Below, in pieces: positions 12,701 through 23,339 of a stretch of DNA of 63,471 bases. The notes under the pieces are model-generated. The model had not been told where the DNA came from and made no database searches. It worked only from the letters and a program-made list of their open reading frames with translations. This DNA is from Pilatotrama ljubarskyi (lineage: Eukaryota; Basidiomycota; Agaricomycetes; Polyporales; Polyporaceae). The stretch is from NCBI GenBank assembly GCA_022385805.1, contig MU277676.1, forward strand, positions 573,907 through 637,377, written 5' to 3'. The position numbers were made by a program, and so were the translations under genes. Each line of letters opens with the position of its first letter. Within the stretch, counting starts at the first letter, position 1.

Positions 12701-13920
12701 GATGATCACGAATGGCGGGAACAACGAAGGCCTGTTTCGCGGTGCTATTATGAACTCCGGCTCAGCGCCGCCTACAGGAGACATTGAACTCGTGCAGTCA
12801 GCATACGATACTGTCGTGGAAAACGCTGGGTGCGCGGGCACAGAAGACACGCTTGAGTGTCTGCGTAACGTCCCAACGGATACTCTCCTCGCGGCGTCTG
12901 CGGACGTTCCGAACCTCTTCGATTATCCAGTGAGTTGACACGAATTGTTTGTGACGACTCACCGAAACAGCCCTGACCAACCGACATCGGTTCTGTAGGG
13001 GCTTGCGACAGCATGGGCTCCACGTGCAGATGGCGTTTTCTTGGAGGCTCCCCCGCAGCGCTCGGTGCTGGCTGGCAAGGTCTCGAAGGTGCCTTTCCTC
13101 ATCGGTGGGTGGATGTCTTCCGATAAACAAGCAAATCCCGCTGACGCTAGCTGTCCAGGCGGCTGTCTAGACGAGGGAACGATCTTCGCCACAGGCAGCT
13201 TCAACGTGACGTACGTACAACCTCCTGTGCAGCCTGAGACATCACGCTGACCCTCGTCACCAGTACGGAGGAAGAGTTTCGCGGCTTCGTCCACGGGCAC
13301 TTCTTCACGGGCGCGCCCAGCCCAGTCCTTTCGCCGTTGTTCGACCTGTACCCAAACGTCCCGGCCCTAGGCTCACCGTTCGGAACGGGAGACGCAAATG
13401 AGCTCGCTCCCGAATTCAAGCGCATGTCGGCGCTGCAGGGCGACATCGTGTTCCAGGCGCCGCGGAGGTTCTTCCTAGACCAGCGGTCGCTGGCGCAACC
13501 TGCATGGACCTGGAGTGAGTTCACCTATCGCTCACGATGATGCCCTCACTGAGCGTGCAAATCGCACTTGCAGTTAACGAGCGCGGCGGAGCGAAAGGAC
13601 TCGGTTTCGTACGTACACCCTGCTTCTCGTCCAAAATACGACAGATCCCTAAAGATTGCCTCCGCCAGCCCCACGGCAGCGACTTCGTGCCTCTCCTCAC
13701 CGAAGGCAACGACCTCGCGGACTACGTCATTCAATTCACAGCTACCCTGGGTCCTAATGGGGGATCCAATCGCACGATCCACTGGCCCCGGTACGACCCA
13801 GTCGGCCGGAAGGTGCTCACTCTGGTTGAGGGCGATGAACCGCTGAAGATCGAGCGGGACACTGCGCGACTGGACGCTATGGCGGGACTCACGGCGTACA
13901 GCGTCGCATATCCCTTTTGA
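9753..13920 (+). CDS. Secreted type-B carboxylesterase / lipase, split by an assembly duplication
   Basis: Alpha/beta-hydrolase of the cholinesterase/Candida rugosa lipase family, secreted and cleaving carboxylic esters or lipids. The ATG at 9753 opens a signal peptide ending GAAAAPRP. Family landmarks, in order: SFLGIPFAEPP, an oxyanion-hole segment with GGGF, VNMNYR, GGDPQKVT, the nucleophile elbow WGTSAGS (Ser in GxSxG), the acidic member in CLDEGTIF and the catalytic His in PHGSDF, then a C-terminal RYDPVGRKVLTL and stop at 13920. There are about ten short introns. The stretch 9830-11577 recurs exactly at 11588-13335 on the other side of ten Ns. The first copy has the signal peptide but no C-terminus and the second the reverse. 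Read as one gene, the true coding order is 9753-9829 followed by 11588-13920. The usual GESAG is GTSAG here. Confidence 0.85.
9830..11577 (+). repeat. Direct repeat copy 1 (assembly overlap)
   Basis: This 1748-bp stretch appears identical to 11588-13335 at every place I compared, including introns and identical open frames at a constant offset of 1758. It ends exactly at the N gap. Identical introns and edges flush with the gap indicate two contigs that overlap but were not merged, rather than a biological tandem duplication. Confidence 0.9.
11578..11587. other. Assembly gap of ten Ns
   Basis: Ten consecutive N characters inside the esterase gene. The round length suggests a placeholder gap rather than a measured one. 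Confidence 0.98.
11588..13335 (+). repeat. Direct repeat copy 2 (assembly overlap)
   Basis: Second copy of the 1748-bp stretch at 9830-11577, starting flush with the N gap. After 13335 the sequence continues into the unique 3' end of the esterase. Confidence 0.9.
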
Positions 13921-14221
13921 GCTTTTAGTCCAGTGCAAGGGTGCCTTGGACATGGCTAAGGACGTACCGTAGTGATAATATACTGATCATTTCGCGTTTG
14001 ATATCTATCGTGACGCTTAGTGGGCCGTCGGGGCTGAAAACAGGATCCCAGCCCCCACGCCAACACAGGCATTGATGTCAGCAGTCTTTCACCGCTATCA
14101 GGAGGGTGAGTTTACGCGAAGCTGCAAGATGATTGCAAGTTTAGAGTAGAACGGCTACCGGTAAGGATGTGATTAGCGACCTGGCTACTGTACAAAGTCC
14201 GAAGGCGGGGGAACTCCAGAA
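13921..14221. other. Convergent 3' region, esterase and BOS1
   Basis: About 300 bp between the esterase stop and the BOS1 stop. I see no gene; it must hold both transcript ends. Confidence 0.5.
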
Positions 14222-15289
14222 TCAACCCAGGTATCTCCATATCAAGTAGAAACAGAAGAACGTGAAAATCGCTCCAGCGAAGAAGATGTACATGTCTTGT
14301 GTACTGCGAATCCGGCATAAGGTCAGCGTCCATGCACGGTAGCGGATAAGCCACGCACCTTCTTCGCTCAATCCAGCCGATGACATCCCTACTGAGCCCC
14401 AGCGTGTTGGCTGCGTCAAGCAGTCTCCGCTGGGTACCCTTCAGCACATTCCGTTGGTCGACGAGGTCGTCCAGCACAGCGCGTCCCTGAGCGATGAACT
14501 CATCCAGCCGCGAGTCCGTGTTCTGGATGAACGTGTGTTCCCGAAGAGCATGTTGCTCACGTAGAGCACCGTTCATGGGCAAAGGTGTTGCGCCGCGGAA
14601 AGGGGACTCCGAAATATCGTCGGCGGGGGGCTGAGGACCCGCCATGTATCGTCGTCGCGTGTCTCCGGGTGCAGGAGTGAGAGGCGTTGTCGATGATGAT
14701 GCGCCCGACAAGAGTTCCGCTCGTGCCACGGCTTCGTGCTACAAACATTCTGTTCACTGCATGTCGCGGGAAGCTCTTCTTGACAACACACCTCTGACTT
14801 TATACGTTCGAACTGGGCGCGGAGGTCTGCGTAGTCCGCGCGGAACTTCTGAACGCGCCTACGTGAAGATTGGGGCACGTCAGCATATTTGTAGAGTCAA
14901 GCGAGCATATCTGCAGCCGTCACGCGTTGTATCCAGAACGACGCATCAAGTTCGTATGCTTAGGGACATGGTGCGTCTGCATACACTGAGGAATAAAGTG
15001 AAGCGACACGCACATCATTGCCTTCTCCTGCTTCGCCTTGATGATTTCCCGCTTGGCCATCGAGTCGTAGTCTTCAATCGTCCTGTGCATTGCAGCCAGA
15101 GACGCAGAAATCTGCCCTATCATAATCCAAGACCGATTCCGCGGTTCAACTTCTCGAACTCTTGCCCGCAGAGCGCGAGGTAGCCGACGGACCTAGCAGT
15201 GATGCTGACTTCTCGCCATTCCGTAGTTTCTCGAGGTCAGCCTGGATGGAGTTCGTCTGGCGCACGCCTTGCGTGTATAGCGAGTTCAT
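14222..15289 (-). CDS. BOS1: Golgi/ER v-SNARE BOS1 (membrin/GOSR2 family)
   Basis: Membrane-anchored SNARE for fusion of ER-derived vesicles with the Golgi. Five exons give an exact frame: 15289-15193, 15116-15014, 14858-14792, 14738-14359 and 14303-14222, 242 residues, normal for the family. The N-terminal three-helix domain begins MNSLYTQGVRQTNSIQADL and continues through QISASLAAMHRTIEDYDSMA. A Pro/Ser-rich linker precedes the SNARE helix (HTFIQNTDSRLDEFIAQGRA onward), and the protein ends in a single tail anchor (MYIFFAGAIFTFFCFYLIW) with only four residues after it. The SNARE core sequence DDLVDQRNVLKGTQRRL fits Bos1 rather than Gos1. It is divergent from the methyltransferase gene, sharing about 260 bp of promoter. 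Confidence 0.93.
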
Positions 15290-15549
15290 AACAGCAATAA
15301 GATATGGCGAACGCAAGAGGGTATAGGTAGAGAGAGGACGGTGGCAGGACCGAAGACGTGTAGGCAGGCGTGTCACCGCCGCCATCTGAGTCGCGCAGTG
15401 CGCTGAGTCGCTCACGGCCGGGCGCCAAGCGCCCCTGGCTTGCTCTGCACCACGACCTCCAGGCGATGACTTTGGCAGCGCCGGACCGTACTGCGCCGCA
15501 TCGCCCTCAGTTGTCGCGCGCGACCAAACATATTGTTTTTGTATAGCTT
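15290..15549. promoter_or_regulatory. Shared divergent promoter of BOS1 and the methyltransferase
   Basis: Only 260 bp separate the two start codons, which point away from each other, so both basal promoters and leaders must lie in it. I see no clear TATA box, in keeping with housekeeping promoters. Confidence 0.6.
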
Positions 15550-16767
15550 ATGGACGAGCTTGAGGACGTCGCGCCCGCTACGCGCGGCGTGGTGCGACTC
15601 CCAGCGGGCTCTACCCGTGTCACAGACGCGGACGAAGAGGTGCGCCGCGACTCGCGCTGTCTTGGAATTGTGCTGATTGCCCATAGGTATTTCTCCTGTA
15701 TACTGGTCTAGCGGCACGCAACGCCGCGGACAGCTCTGCCGGGTTTCGCGGGCTTGGACACATCAACTCGCGCGAAGACTCGCTCATGATCACCTTCGAG
15801 CTGGGAGTTCCGGAGACGACGGATGAGTGTCGCGAAATGCCCATCGCGGCCGCTCATAAAAAGCGAACCGCAGCAAAGGGGAAAGCGAGAGGCAACAAGG
15901 TCCTCCCTGAGCACACGCTTGAGGTCGAGATTGTACAGGACAAGACTGCTTTGAGGTCGCGGAAGGGCGACACTGGCAGCGTCCTCTGGCACGCAAGGTA
16001 TGTCCCGCTCTCACTCTCGGATACGCTTCTTGTCACTGCTTAGCAACATCTTCGATGTTATGAAAGCGTTGACTTTGCACAGACAATCCTCCGACAGCTG
16101 CACACGAGCGACCCGGCATCTCTGCTGATACCGGAGGCGTTGAGGAACGCGCACGTCATAGAGCTCGGGTGAGTAGCCTGTGACGTCCATTGGCGTTCAC
16201 CAATCTCACAGGAATCCATGTTCCACTTCCTCGTTATCCAGCGCTGGCACCGGCCTCCTCGCAGTCGCGTTCTCGCCCTTCACCCGTCACTATACTGTCA
16301 CCGACATAGATGATCTGGTCCCACTCATCCGGAAAAATGTCGCACGCAATTTATCGCATCCGCCGGCATTCCCTTCCAAACAGAAGGGATCGCTCTCACC
16401 GCCCAGTTCCAATGTCACTACCGCCGCTCTCGACTGGATAGAGATGCACGAAGCTACCCCTGGCCTCAGAAGGAAGCTTGCTCCGGACGAACTGGCCGAT
16501 CTACTCCTGGTCGTAGACTGCATCTACCACCCGTCGCTGATACCCCCCTTGCTTTCCACAATCGACTACCTGACGGTGCCGGACCGGACCGCGGTGTTGG
16601 TGGTAGTCGAACTGCGCGCGGAAGACGTGGTGAGAGAATTCTTGCAAGGTTGGTTAGATTTGTCACCGGCGGGCGAGTGGGAAATATGGAGCATCGGGGG
16701 GCTGATGGAGGGGCCTTACGCTGCTTGGGTCGGCTGGAAGCACATGCTCACAGAACACGCCACGTAG
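15550..16767 (+). CDS. Seven-beta-strand protein-lysine methyltransferase (EFM6/METTL21-like)
   Basis: S-adenosylmethionine-dependent methyltransferase of family 16, whose fungal members modify lysines of translation factors. Exon 1 is 15550-15639 (30 codons, ending DADEE) and exon 2 is 15687-15997. Exon 3 starts at the acceptor before CGTTGACTTTGC (SVDFAQTILRQL) and the last exon at the acceptor before CGCTGGCACC. The joined core reads VIELGAGTGLLAVAFSP, the SAM-binding motif I, followed by an acidic loop VTDIDDLVPLIRKNV. Later LLVVDCIYHPSLIPPLLSTI matches the family post-motif (usually DxxY). The N-terminal half contains a Lys/Arg-rich insert (AAHKKRTAAKGKARGNK). Family membership is clear; the exact yeast counterpart (Efm6 or another) is inferred. 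It converges on RRP17, with about 136 bp between the stops. Confidence 0.85.
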
Positions 16768-16903
16768 AGCCGTTTCGTGTGCGAAATCCTAGCACATGCA
16801 GCACTATATTGATACATCCCCGTACGCAAGGTTCTGAGCGCACCAGAAGAGCGAACCGCGATCCCACGGAGAGGGAGGAAACAAAAACCTAGCCACAGAC
16901 ATG

Positions 16904-17812
16904 CTATCGCTTGCCCTTTGAGGGCCCCTTCCGCCTAGACGCTTTCCCGCCCGCTCTTTCTGCTTTCTCTGTCTTCCGTTTCCGCTGCTTCATGCGTTCA
17001 GCTTTTCTGGCAGCGTTCGTCTGATACTTTATGTCCTTCGCCTTGACTGTGGTTTTGAGCTTTGTTTTCGCCTTCGAAGTGTCCGATCGAGCTTTGCTCC
17101 GCGAGGGTGCTGAGGACTTCGAAGTCGTACGAGATTGCGCGGCTGGTGTTTGGGAGACATCGTCTGAGGCCTCGAGGGTATCTGGTGCGGGTTTCTCTCC
17201 ATGGATGAGGTTGTCTGGGTCGAATTCCTCGACCACGGTCACGGTCGCCAGCTGCTCCTCGTCCTCGTACTCTTCCTGTTCTTCTAGAGCCTTGCCCTTT
17301 CCTTTCGACGTGCTAGACCCTCCGGGGCCTTCCCATTCGCTGTCGCTCTCGTCATCTACCCACGAATGAGCGTCCTGTCTGTATCTGAGGCAGGAGAGCA
17401 ATAACTCACCGACGATGCCGCCATATGCCCTCTCCGCCTCCTCAGCATTCTTCGCCGCTTGCTCAGCGAGCATCCGCCGATGCTATGGCCGAGCTCGATG
17501 TGAGGCGAGGGTGAGTTGCGAGTGCTTGAGTACGTACCTCCCGGCGAGCCTCTAACCTCTCTTGTTTCTCGCGCTCCATGGCCTTCTTCTTAGCCTCTTC
17601 CTTCTTCTGTAGCTTACGCTTGTGAAAGCCCGTCAAGAATTCCCTGCGATCAGCGCGTGAGCTCACGGAGGATGGTGCGGTATAGATGGGGGGACCGACC
17701 TCCGTGCGTCATCGTCGAAGACAATCTCCTTGATTTGCTCCCTCTTTGCTTTCTTCTTCGCTGCGACGATGTTATGGGACTTTGTCAGAACGGCCAAGTT
17801 GGAGGGAGCCAT
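16904..17812 (-). CDS. RRP17: Ribosome biogenesis protein RRP17/NOL12
   Basis: Nucleolar protein that works in 5'-end processing of pre-rRNA. Three exons; start ATG at 17812. Exon 1 encodes a Lys-rich start (LTKSHNIVAAKKKAKREQIK) and EIVFDDDARR. Exon 2 carries the family signature EFLTGFHKRKLQKKEEAKKK with a long charged coiled-coil (EREKQERLEARRE). Exon 3 starts near 17480 with RRMLAEQAAKNAEEAERAYG and runs open to the stop at 16904. The C-terminal half is acidic then very basic, ending in Lys/Arg clusters (RKTEKAERAGGKASRRKG) typical of nucleolar localisation. A 25-nt GT-AG stretch inside exon 3 (about 17389-17413) looks like an intron but would break the frame, so it is read through. Confidence 0.88.
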
Positions 17813-19336
17813 GATGTCGTCGTGTGCAAGATTCCAGCAGGTGGCGGCCTCCAGCAGTCTGGGCGCTTGTGAAAGGCTGCTGCCACGTGGTTCCCCGAGA
17901 AAGCGCCCATGGAAGCGCCCAATTGTGTGTCCATGTGCGCCGCAGCCAAGTTCGTTCGATCTGCGATACACCACGGCCGGGGACTCCGCCTCGGCTCGTC
18001 TCTGACACGCGCGCCCTGCGGTGGGAAGACGAGAACGCTGCTGGTGTGCGGCTTTGCGCCCGTTTGGCAACCTGCTGCGGCTCACGCACAGACGACCCAC
18101 ATGCTGCGGGGGAACTTGCTCACGCTCGCAGCTCTCAGCCTGGCAAAGATTGCCTAGCACGGCCTTCTGTTCTCAGCTTTGCAGTTTTACTGAACGCCAT
18201 CGCGACATCCGCGTCACACGGTATCGCACATGTCAGCCTTCTCCCAGGCCAATACAGCGAGCTAGTTCTCCATGAAAGGGCGATATGAACGGGAACAAGC
18301 TCAATTGAGTGACGCGCTCACGCTGACGAACCCGCGCTGTTGCTTCTCGTAAGGCGTGAATGCTTCAGGGTGTCTGTAAGCTCTTGACTGATCGTCGCGA
18401 TGCTACTCAGTACTCATGTTTACATCCCAGTGCGCCCACCGAGGGCCATTGCAGACGTGTCGTTCGACACCAGCCCGCCATGTTCGCCATATCGTGTGCG
18501 CCGAGCATTCGATGACGGACCTGAGAGCAGGGCCATTCGTGGCTTCTTTTGCACATGCCACCTTATCTCATGTGGCCGAAGCATCTGCGACCCGGCTGCT
18601 GGGGTAGGACGGTCAGCATGTCTTTCTTTGGATGCCACCCACTGCTGCGGAGTAACGTCGCAAGACCAGCTGGTGGCTTACTTCATTCCACCTTGAGGCT
18701 CTGAGGTCACCTCCCATGGTCGTCACTTGCAACGTGCCAATTGCTGTTGGCTTACCTTCCAGTCAAGCATTATAGAGAGCGGCAGATTATGCAGGGAATC
18801 CAAGAGGATGTAAGTGTACTAAGCCTCATCGCGTTCCACCGCTCTGGCGCTGATGTGCGCCGACCGCTCGTAATTATAGGCACCTTTCCGGAAGAAGTTC
18901 CGGGTTCCTCTCACTTCTCGACTGACGCGAGGTGCCCTGAGAACATCCTGGGGTGGTGAGAGCAGTGGCTTTCAAGTTCCGAGTACGTAGTTCCTCCGTA
19001 TCTGAGTGGTAATCGCTTCAAGTCGCAGGACCAATTCGCCGGCTCACGCTCCGTGATGCAGCTCTTAAGCAGCGTCGAGTTCTCTGTCAGTCCCGAACGG
19101 CCGGTGACACAGATGCGAACGGAGGGCCATGATGCGGAATGGGGCTTGAGCGCGTGCTGGGTTGGCAGGATTCCCTCTTGGCGCGACCGCCCACCCTTGA
19201 TAAGCTGGAGTCCAGGGACGCCGCAGACTATTCCAGTTGACCGAGGAGTGGTGTCTTATCGCGTCAGACCGGGGGAGTACAAGAACCCCTGGGCACGAGA
19301 GTTCCACGCCCGCAGCTCCCCTTCCTTTGTCCTACC
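17813..19336. other. Intergenic between RRP17 and the OPT transporter
   Basis: About 1.5 kb with both flanking genes pointing away, so it holds two promoters. Several open frames of 60-150 codons occur on both strands (for example 17824-18288 and 18400-18696), but none has a recognisable domain or splice logic. Confidence 0.45.
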
Positions 19337-22300
19337 ATGGACCCCATCACGATGGACGAGCGTGATAGCTCCAGTGGGAGCTCGATGCAGGAGAAGGAGA
19401 GGATCGACGTCGAGAAAGCTCGTGAGTTATCCAAGACTGTTGCGAGACATGGACTGCTCACAGAATTGCGTTCAGCTATGAAGGTGATCGAGGATATCCT
19501 GGCGGAGTTCGATGACCCCAATATCGACAAGGATGCGATCCTTTTCGGTAAGCGTCCTGTCCACTCTCCATGAGCTTGGATTGACAGGTCGCTCGCAGAG
19601 GATGACTCCCCATATCCCGAGGTCCGATCTGCCGTCGCCAACACGGATGACCCGACCATGCCCGTGTCGTCACTCCGAGTCTGGGTCATCGGTATCATCT
19701 GGGCTATCATCATCCCCGGAATGAACCAGTTCTTCTTCTTCCGATTCCCGAGCGTGTCGGTTAGCGGTGTATGTCAACCAGGTCATTCTTCATGGGCCAG
19801 ATGCTGATTACTGGCCTCATAGATTGTGGCCCAACTGATCTCTTTCCCTATCGGTCGCGCTTGGGCACGCTTCATGCCGAACGTCAAGATCTTTGGCATC
19901 TCGCTCAACCCTGGTCCCTTCAACGTCAAGGAGCACGTCCTCATCACCATCATGGCTAGCGTTGGTTCGGGCTCGGCCTATGCGGTACGCCAGTCATGTT
20001 CTCTCAGTATTCAGTTTGCGTGAACGTCTCCTAGACGGACATTGTCGCCGTACAAAGGGTGTATTACAACCAGATATACACCTTCGGATGTGAGTATCGG
20101 CTCATATCAGTGCTGACGCGACGTGCTCACCTATACCCTCATCCCGTTTTCAGATCAATGGATGATCGTCATGAGTACACAACTTGTGAGTGGTTTCCGC
20201 AGCAGGAAGCTTTGATATACATTGACGCTGTCAATCTCAGATCGGGTTCTCAATCGGAGGCATCGCCCGCCGCTTCCTGGTGCAGCCGCCCTCTATGAGT
20301 GAGCACTCTTCCGCACTGTGTCTCTGCCGTATTAAGGCTCAAGTCGTGCGCACCCCCAGTCTGGCCTGCCAACCTCGTGACGTGTGCCCTCTTCAATACG
20401 CTCCACTCGCAGGTGTACGCGGGTATGGGCAACCGCGGGGGTATCAGCCGCGAGCGGTTCTTCTTCTACGGGTTCCTCGCGTCGACGTGCTGGTACTTCT
20501 TCCCCGGTTACATCTTCCAGGCCCTCTCGTTCTTCAATTGGGTCTGTTGGATCGCCCCGAACAACATCGTCGTCAACCAGCTCTTCGGTTACAACAGTGG
20601 TCTGGTAAGAGCTTCATCGACGTCTCAGCGTTTGTGGGCGCTACAGAAGCTGACTCGGATCTCTAGGGCATGTCGCTCGTCACTTTCGACTGGGCTCAAG
20701 TACGTATACGAAGCAGTGCCTATGATGTGTGCTCAACATGATCAACAACTGCGAACAGATCGCGTACATTGGCTCTCCACTTGCGACGCCATGGTGGGCG
20801 GAGGCTAACATTGCTGCGGGCTTCGTGTTCTTCTTCTGTGAGTTCCCTCGTCTCTTATCAGGTACAGGCGTGCGATACTGAGTGCTGGACGATACTAGGG
20901 ATCGTCACGCCGATCCTGTACTATAGCAACGCTTGGTACAGCAAGTATATGCCGTACGTCTCGTGTCCACGTATCTTGCTACGCTCTCTGACGCGTCCGT
21001 GTAGGATCTCGTCCCGTACATCGTTCGACCGCTTCGGGAAAAGCTACGATGTCTCTCAGATCATCAACGACGACGCGAGCCTCAATGTTGCCAAGTACGA
21101 GGCGTACAGCCCGCTCTTCCTGTCCACGACCTTCGCGGTCTCCTACGGCCTCTCGTTCGCGTCAATCACCGCGACACTCACCCACACCTTCCTCTACTTC
21201 CGCAAGCAGATCTGGGTGCAGTCGAGGCGCTCGATGAGCGAGCAGCCCGACATCCACGCGCGCTTGATGTCGAAGTACCAGCAGGTGCCGGAGTGGTGGT
21301 ACGGCGTGATCTTCAGTGAGTGATTACGAACTCCCGTTGTGCTGGCTAAGGCTTGGAGTTGACGTTGGTTTGGTGCAGTCACGATGTTCATTTTCGGTAT
21401 CGTCTCGATTGAGGTGTGGAACACGCAGTTCCCAGTTTGGGCATTCGTCTTGGCTTTGATCATCTGTGAGTACACAACATGAGTGAGCTGCGACCTCGTT
21501 TGATCTCTTGGCTTCCAGCCTTCGTATACACCATCCCTATAGGCATGATCCAAGCTATCACGAACCAACAGATCGGTCTGAAGTACGCCCTGCCGCATGC
21601 GTTCGATGCGTGGACCAATGCTCATCTCATCTTCTAGCGTCATCACCGAGCTCATTATCGGTTACGCGCTCCCTGGTCGTCCCATCGCGATGATGATGTT
21701 CAAGACGTGGGGCTACATCACCATGGCCCAGGCGCTGACCTTCACATCCGACTTCAAGCTCGGCCACTACATGAAGATTCCGCCCCGCCCGATGTTCTGG
21801 TCGCAGGTCGTCGCCACCATCATCGCCGGCACTGTGCAGCTCGGCGTGCAAGCATGGATGTTCACGAATATCAAAGGCTTGTGCGATCCGGACCAGCCCG
21901 ATGGTTTCATCGTATGTCACAGTCATGCCCTATACGAGGCACAGTGACTGATGTCTCGATAGTGCCCCTCTACGCAAGTGTTCGGCACTGCCTCCATCAT
22001 CTGGGGTGTCATCGGGCCTGCGCGCCAGTTCTCTCCTGGCCAGATCTACTAGTGAGTACTGTGTCGCTCGTCGACGGTTCAGACGCTGAAGTACACCTTC
22101 TCTCCAGCGGGCTCGTGTTCTTCTTCGTCATCGGGATTGCCTGCCCGATCTTCGGCTACCTCATCACGCTCAAGTGGCCGAACTCGTTCGTCAAGTACAT
22201 CAACTTCCCCGTCATCTTCAGCGGCACCGGTGCTATCCCGCCAGCGACGGCGTTCAACTACGTCCCCTGGTCCATCGTCGGCTTCGTCTTCAACTACGTC

Positions 22301-22665
22301 ATCCGCCGGCGTCACTTCTCGTGGTGGACGAAGTACAACTGTGAGCGGCCACACGGTTTTTTTTGGCAGTATCGGATGCTCACACCATGCGTGTTTGTGC
22401 AGATGTCCTGTCCGCGGCGCTGGACGCTGGTGTCGCCGTGTCGGCCATCTTGATTTTCTTCATCCTGCAGTACCCCGACAACGGCAACATCGGCAAGAAC
22501 AACATCCAAAGCTGGTGGGGCAACACCGTCTCGTTCAACAACGCAGACGGAGCTGCGGCGCCGCTCATCGCTCTTGCCCCGGGCCAATCCTTTGGGTAAG
22601 TTCTTGGTTAGTTCCTGCTGCATCGAACACGACTGACGGGGCGTCGTAGCCCGACGAAGTGGTGA
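19337..22665 (+). CDS. OPT-family oligopeptide transporter
   Basis: Proton-coupled plasma-membrane importer of small peptides (glutathione, tetra- and pentapeptides) of the OPT family (S. pombe Isp4 type). Start ATG at 19337; the N-terminal cytosolic region contains IEDILAEFDDPNIDKD, a conserved pre-membrane motif. About 15 exons encode at least 12 hydrophobic segments. Two family signatures are intact: the NPG motif in SLNPGPFNVKEH (about 19905-19940) and the KIPPR motif in HYMKIPPRPMFW (about 21763-21798). Other conserved blocks are WVCWIAPNNIVVNQLFG, IPIGMIQAITNQQIGLN and GTGAIPPATAFNYVPW. The last intron (donor GTAAGT near 22598) joins to PTKW and a stop at 22665. It is convergent with the zinc-cluster regulator. 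No frame break seen. Confidence 0.92.
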
Positions 22666-23339
22666 TTGGTAGAGCGTAGATGTATATGTATGATCTTGTA
22701 CGTTATATGACGATTCGGGACGGTCGTGCGACGATGACAACACGAAAAATCATGTTTGCCCATCCTTCATATGGACCCCGAGTGCTTCATAGATTCTTGC
22801 GGACGGTTCGCGCGAGTGTTATGGCGGGGCTATAGACCGTAGTTTCTTGCCAGAAGCCATCGCTATAGAGGCTCACCGTTCCGGGAGCCAGAATGGTTGG
22901 TTGTACTTTGCGGTACATCCACCTTCTCGCGGTACTCACTCCGGGTATGGCAATGACTTGGTACGCGATCAAGTGCCTGCGTCCGCAAGTGGACTCGCCT
23001 GTCACGGCTTTGCTAATCTCAATAACCAGTGCTCTGCGTGTGGTGCAGCCTACGCTACCGGAAGAGTCGTATGCAATCGTACTTCGGCGAATCAAGTAAC
23101 AAATCCTCCGGAACTGGAACAGACAGCGTCAACGGCGAATGGGGCCCTAGTGATCACACAACAACAGTTGTTCTTGGGATCGGTAATCTACAGACGAAAG
23201 CATCCTACACACAGCAACAACAGAGCATACGCGACTCGACAACTCACGAAACCTGTATACGCATCCTCTACCTCGACAATGTACAACAAGAACCCGCGAC
23301 CTCTCATGTATGCGAGGCCTCCCCGCTCCCCGTACAGCA
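22666..23339. other. Convergent 3' region, OPT transporter and zinc-cluster regulator
   Basis: About 670 bp between two stop codons on opposite strands. Open frames here are unrecognisable; the right part is rich in short ACAACA-type runs. No gene supported. Confidence 0.5.

Noticed and set aside
9753..13920. Two tandem esterase genes
   Set aside because: The copies are identical through introns, abut a ten-N gap on both sides, and each lacks one end of the protein; an unmerged contig overlap explains this better.
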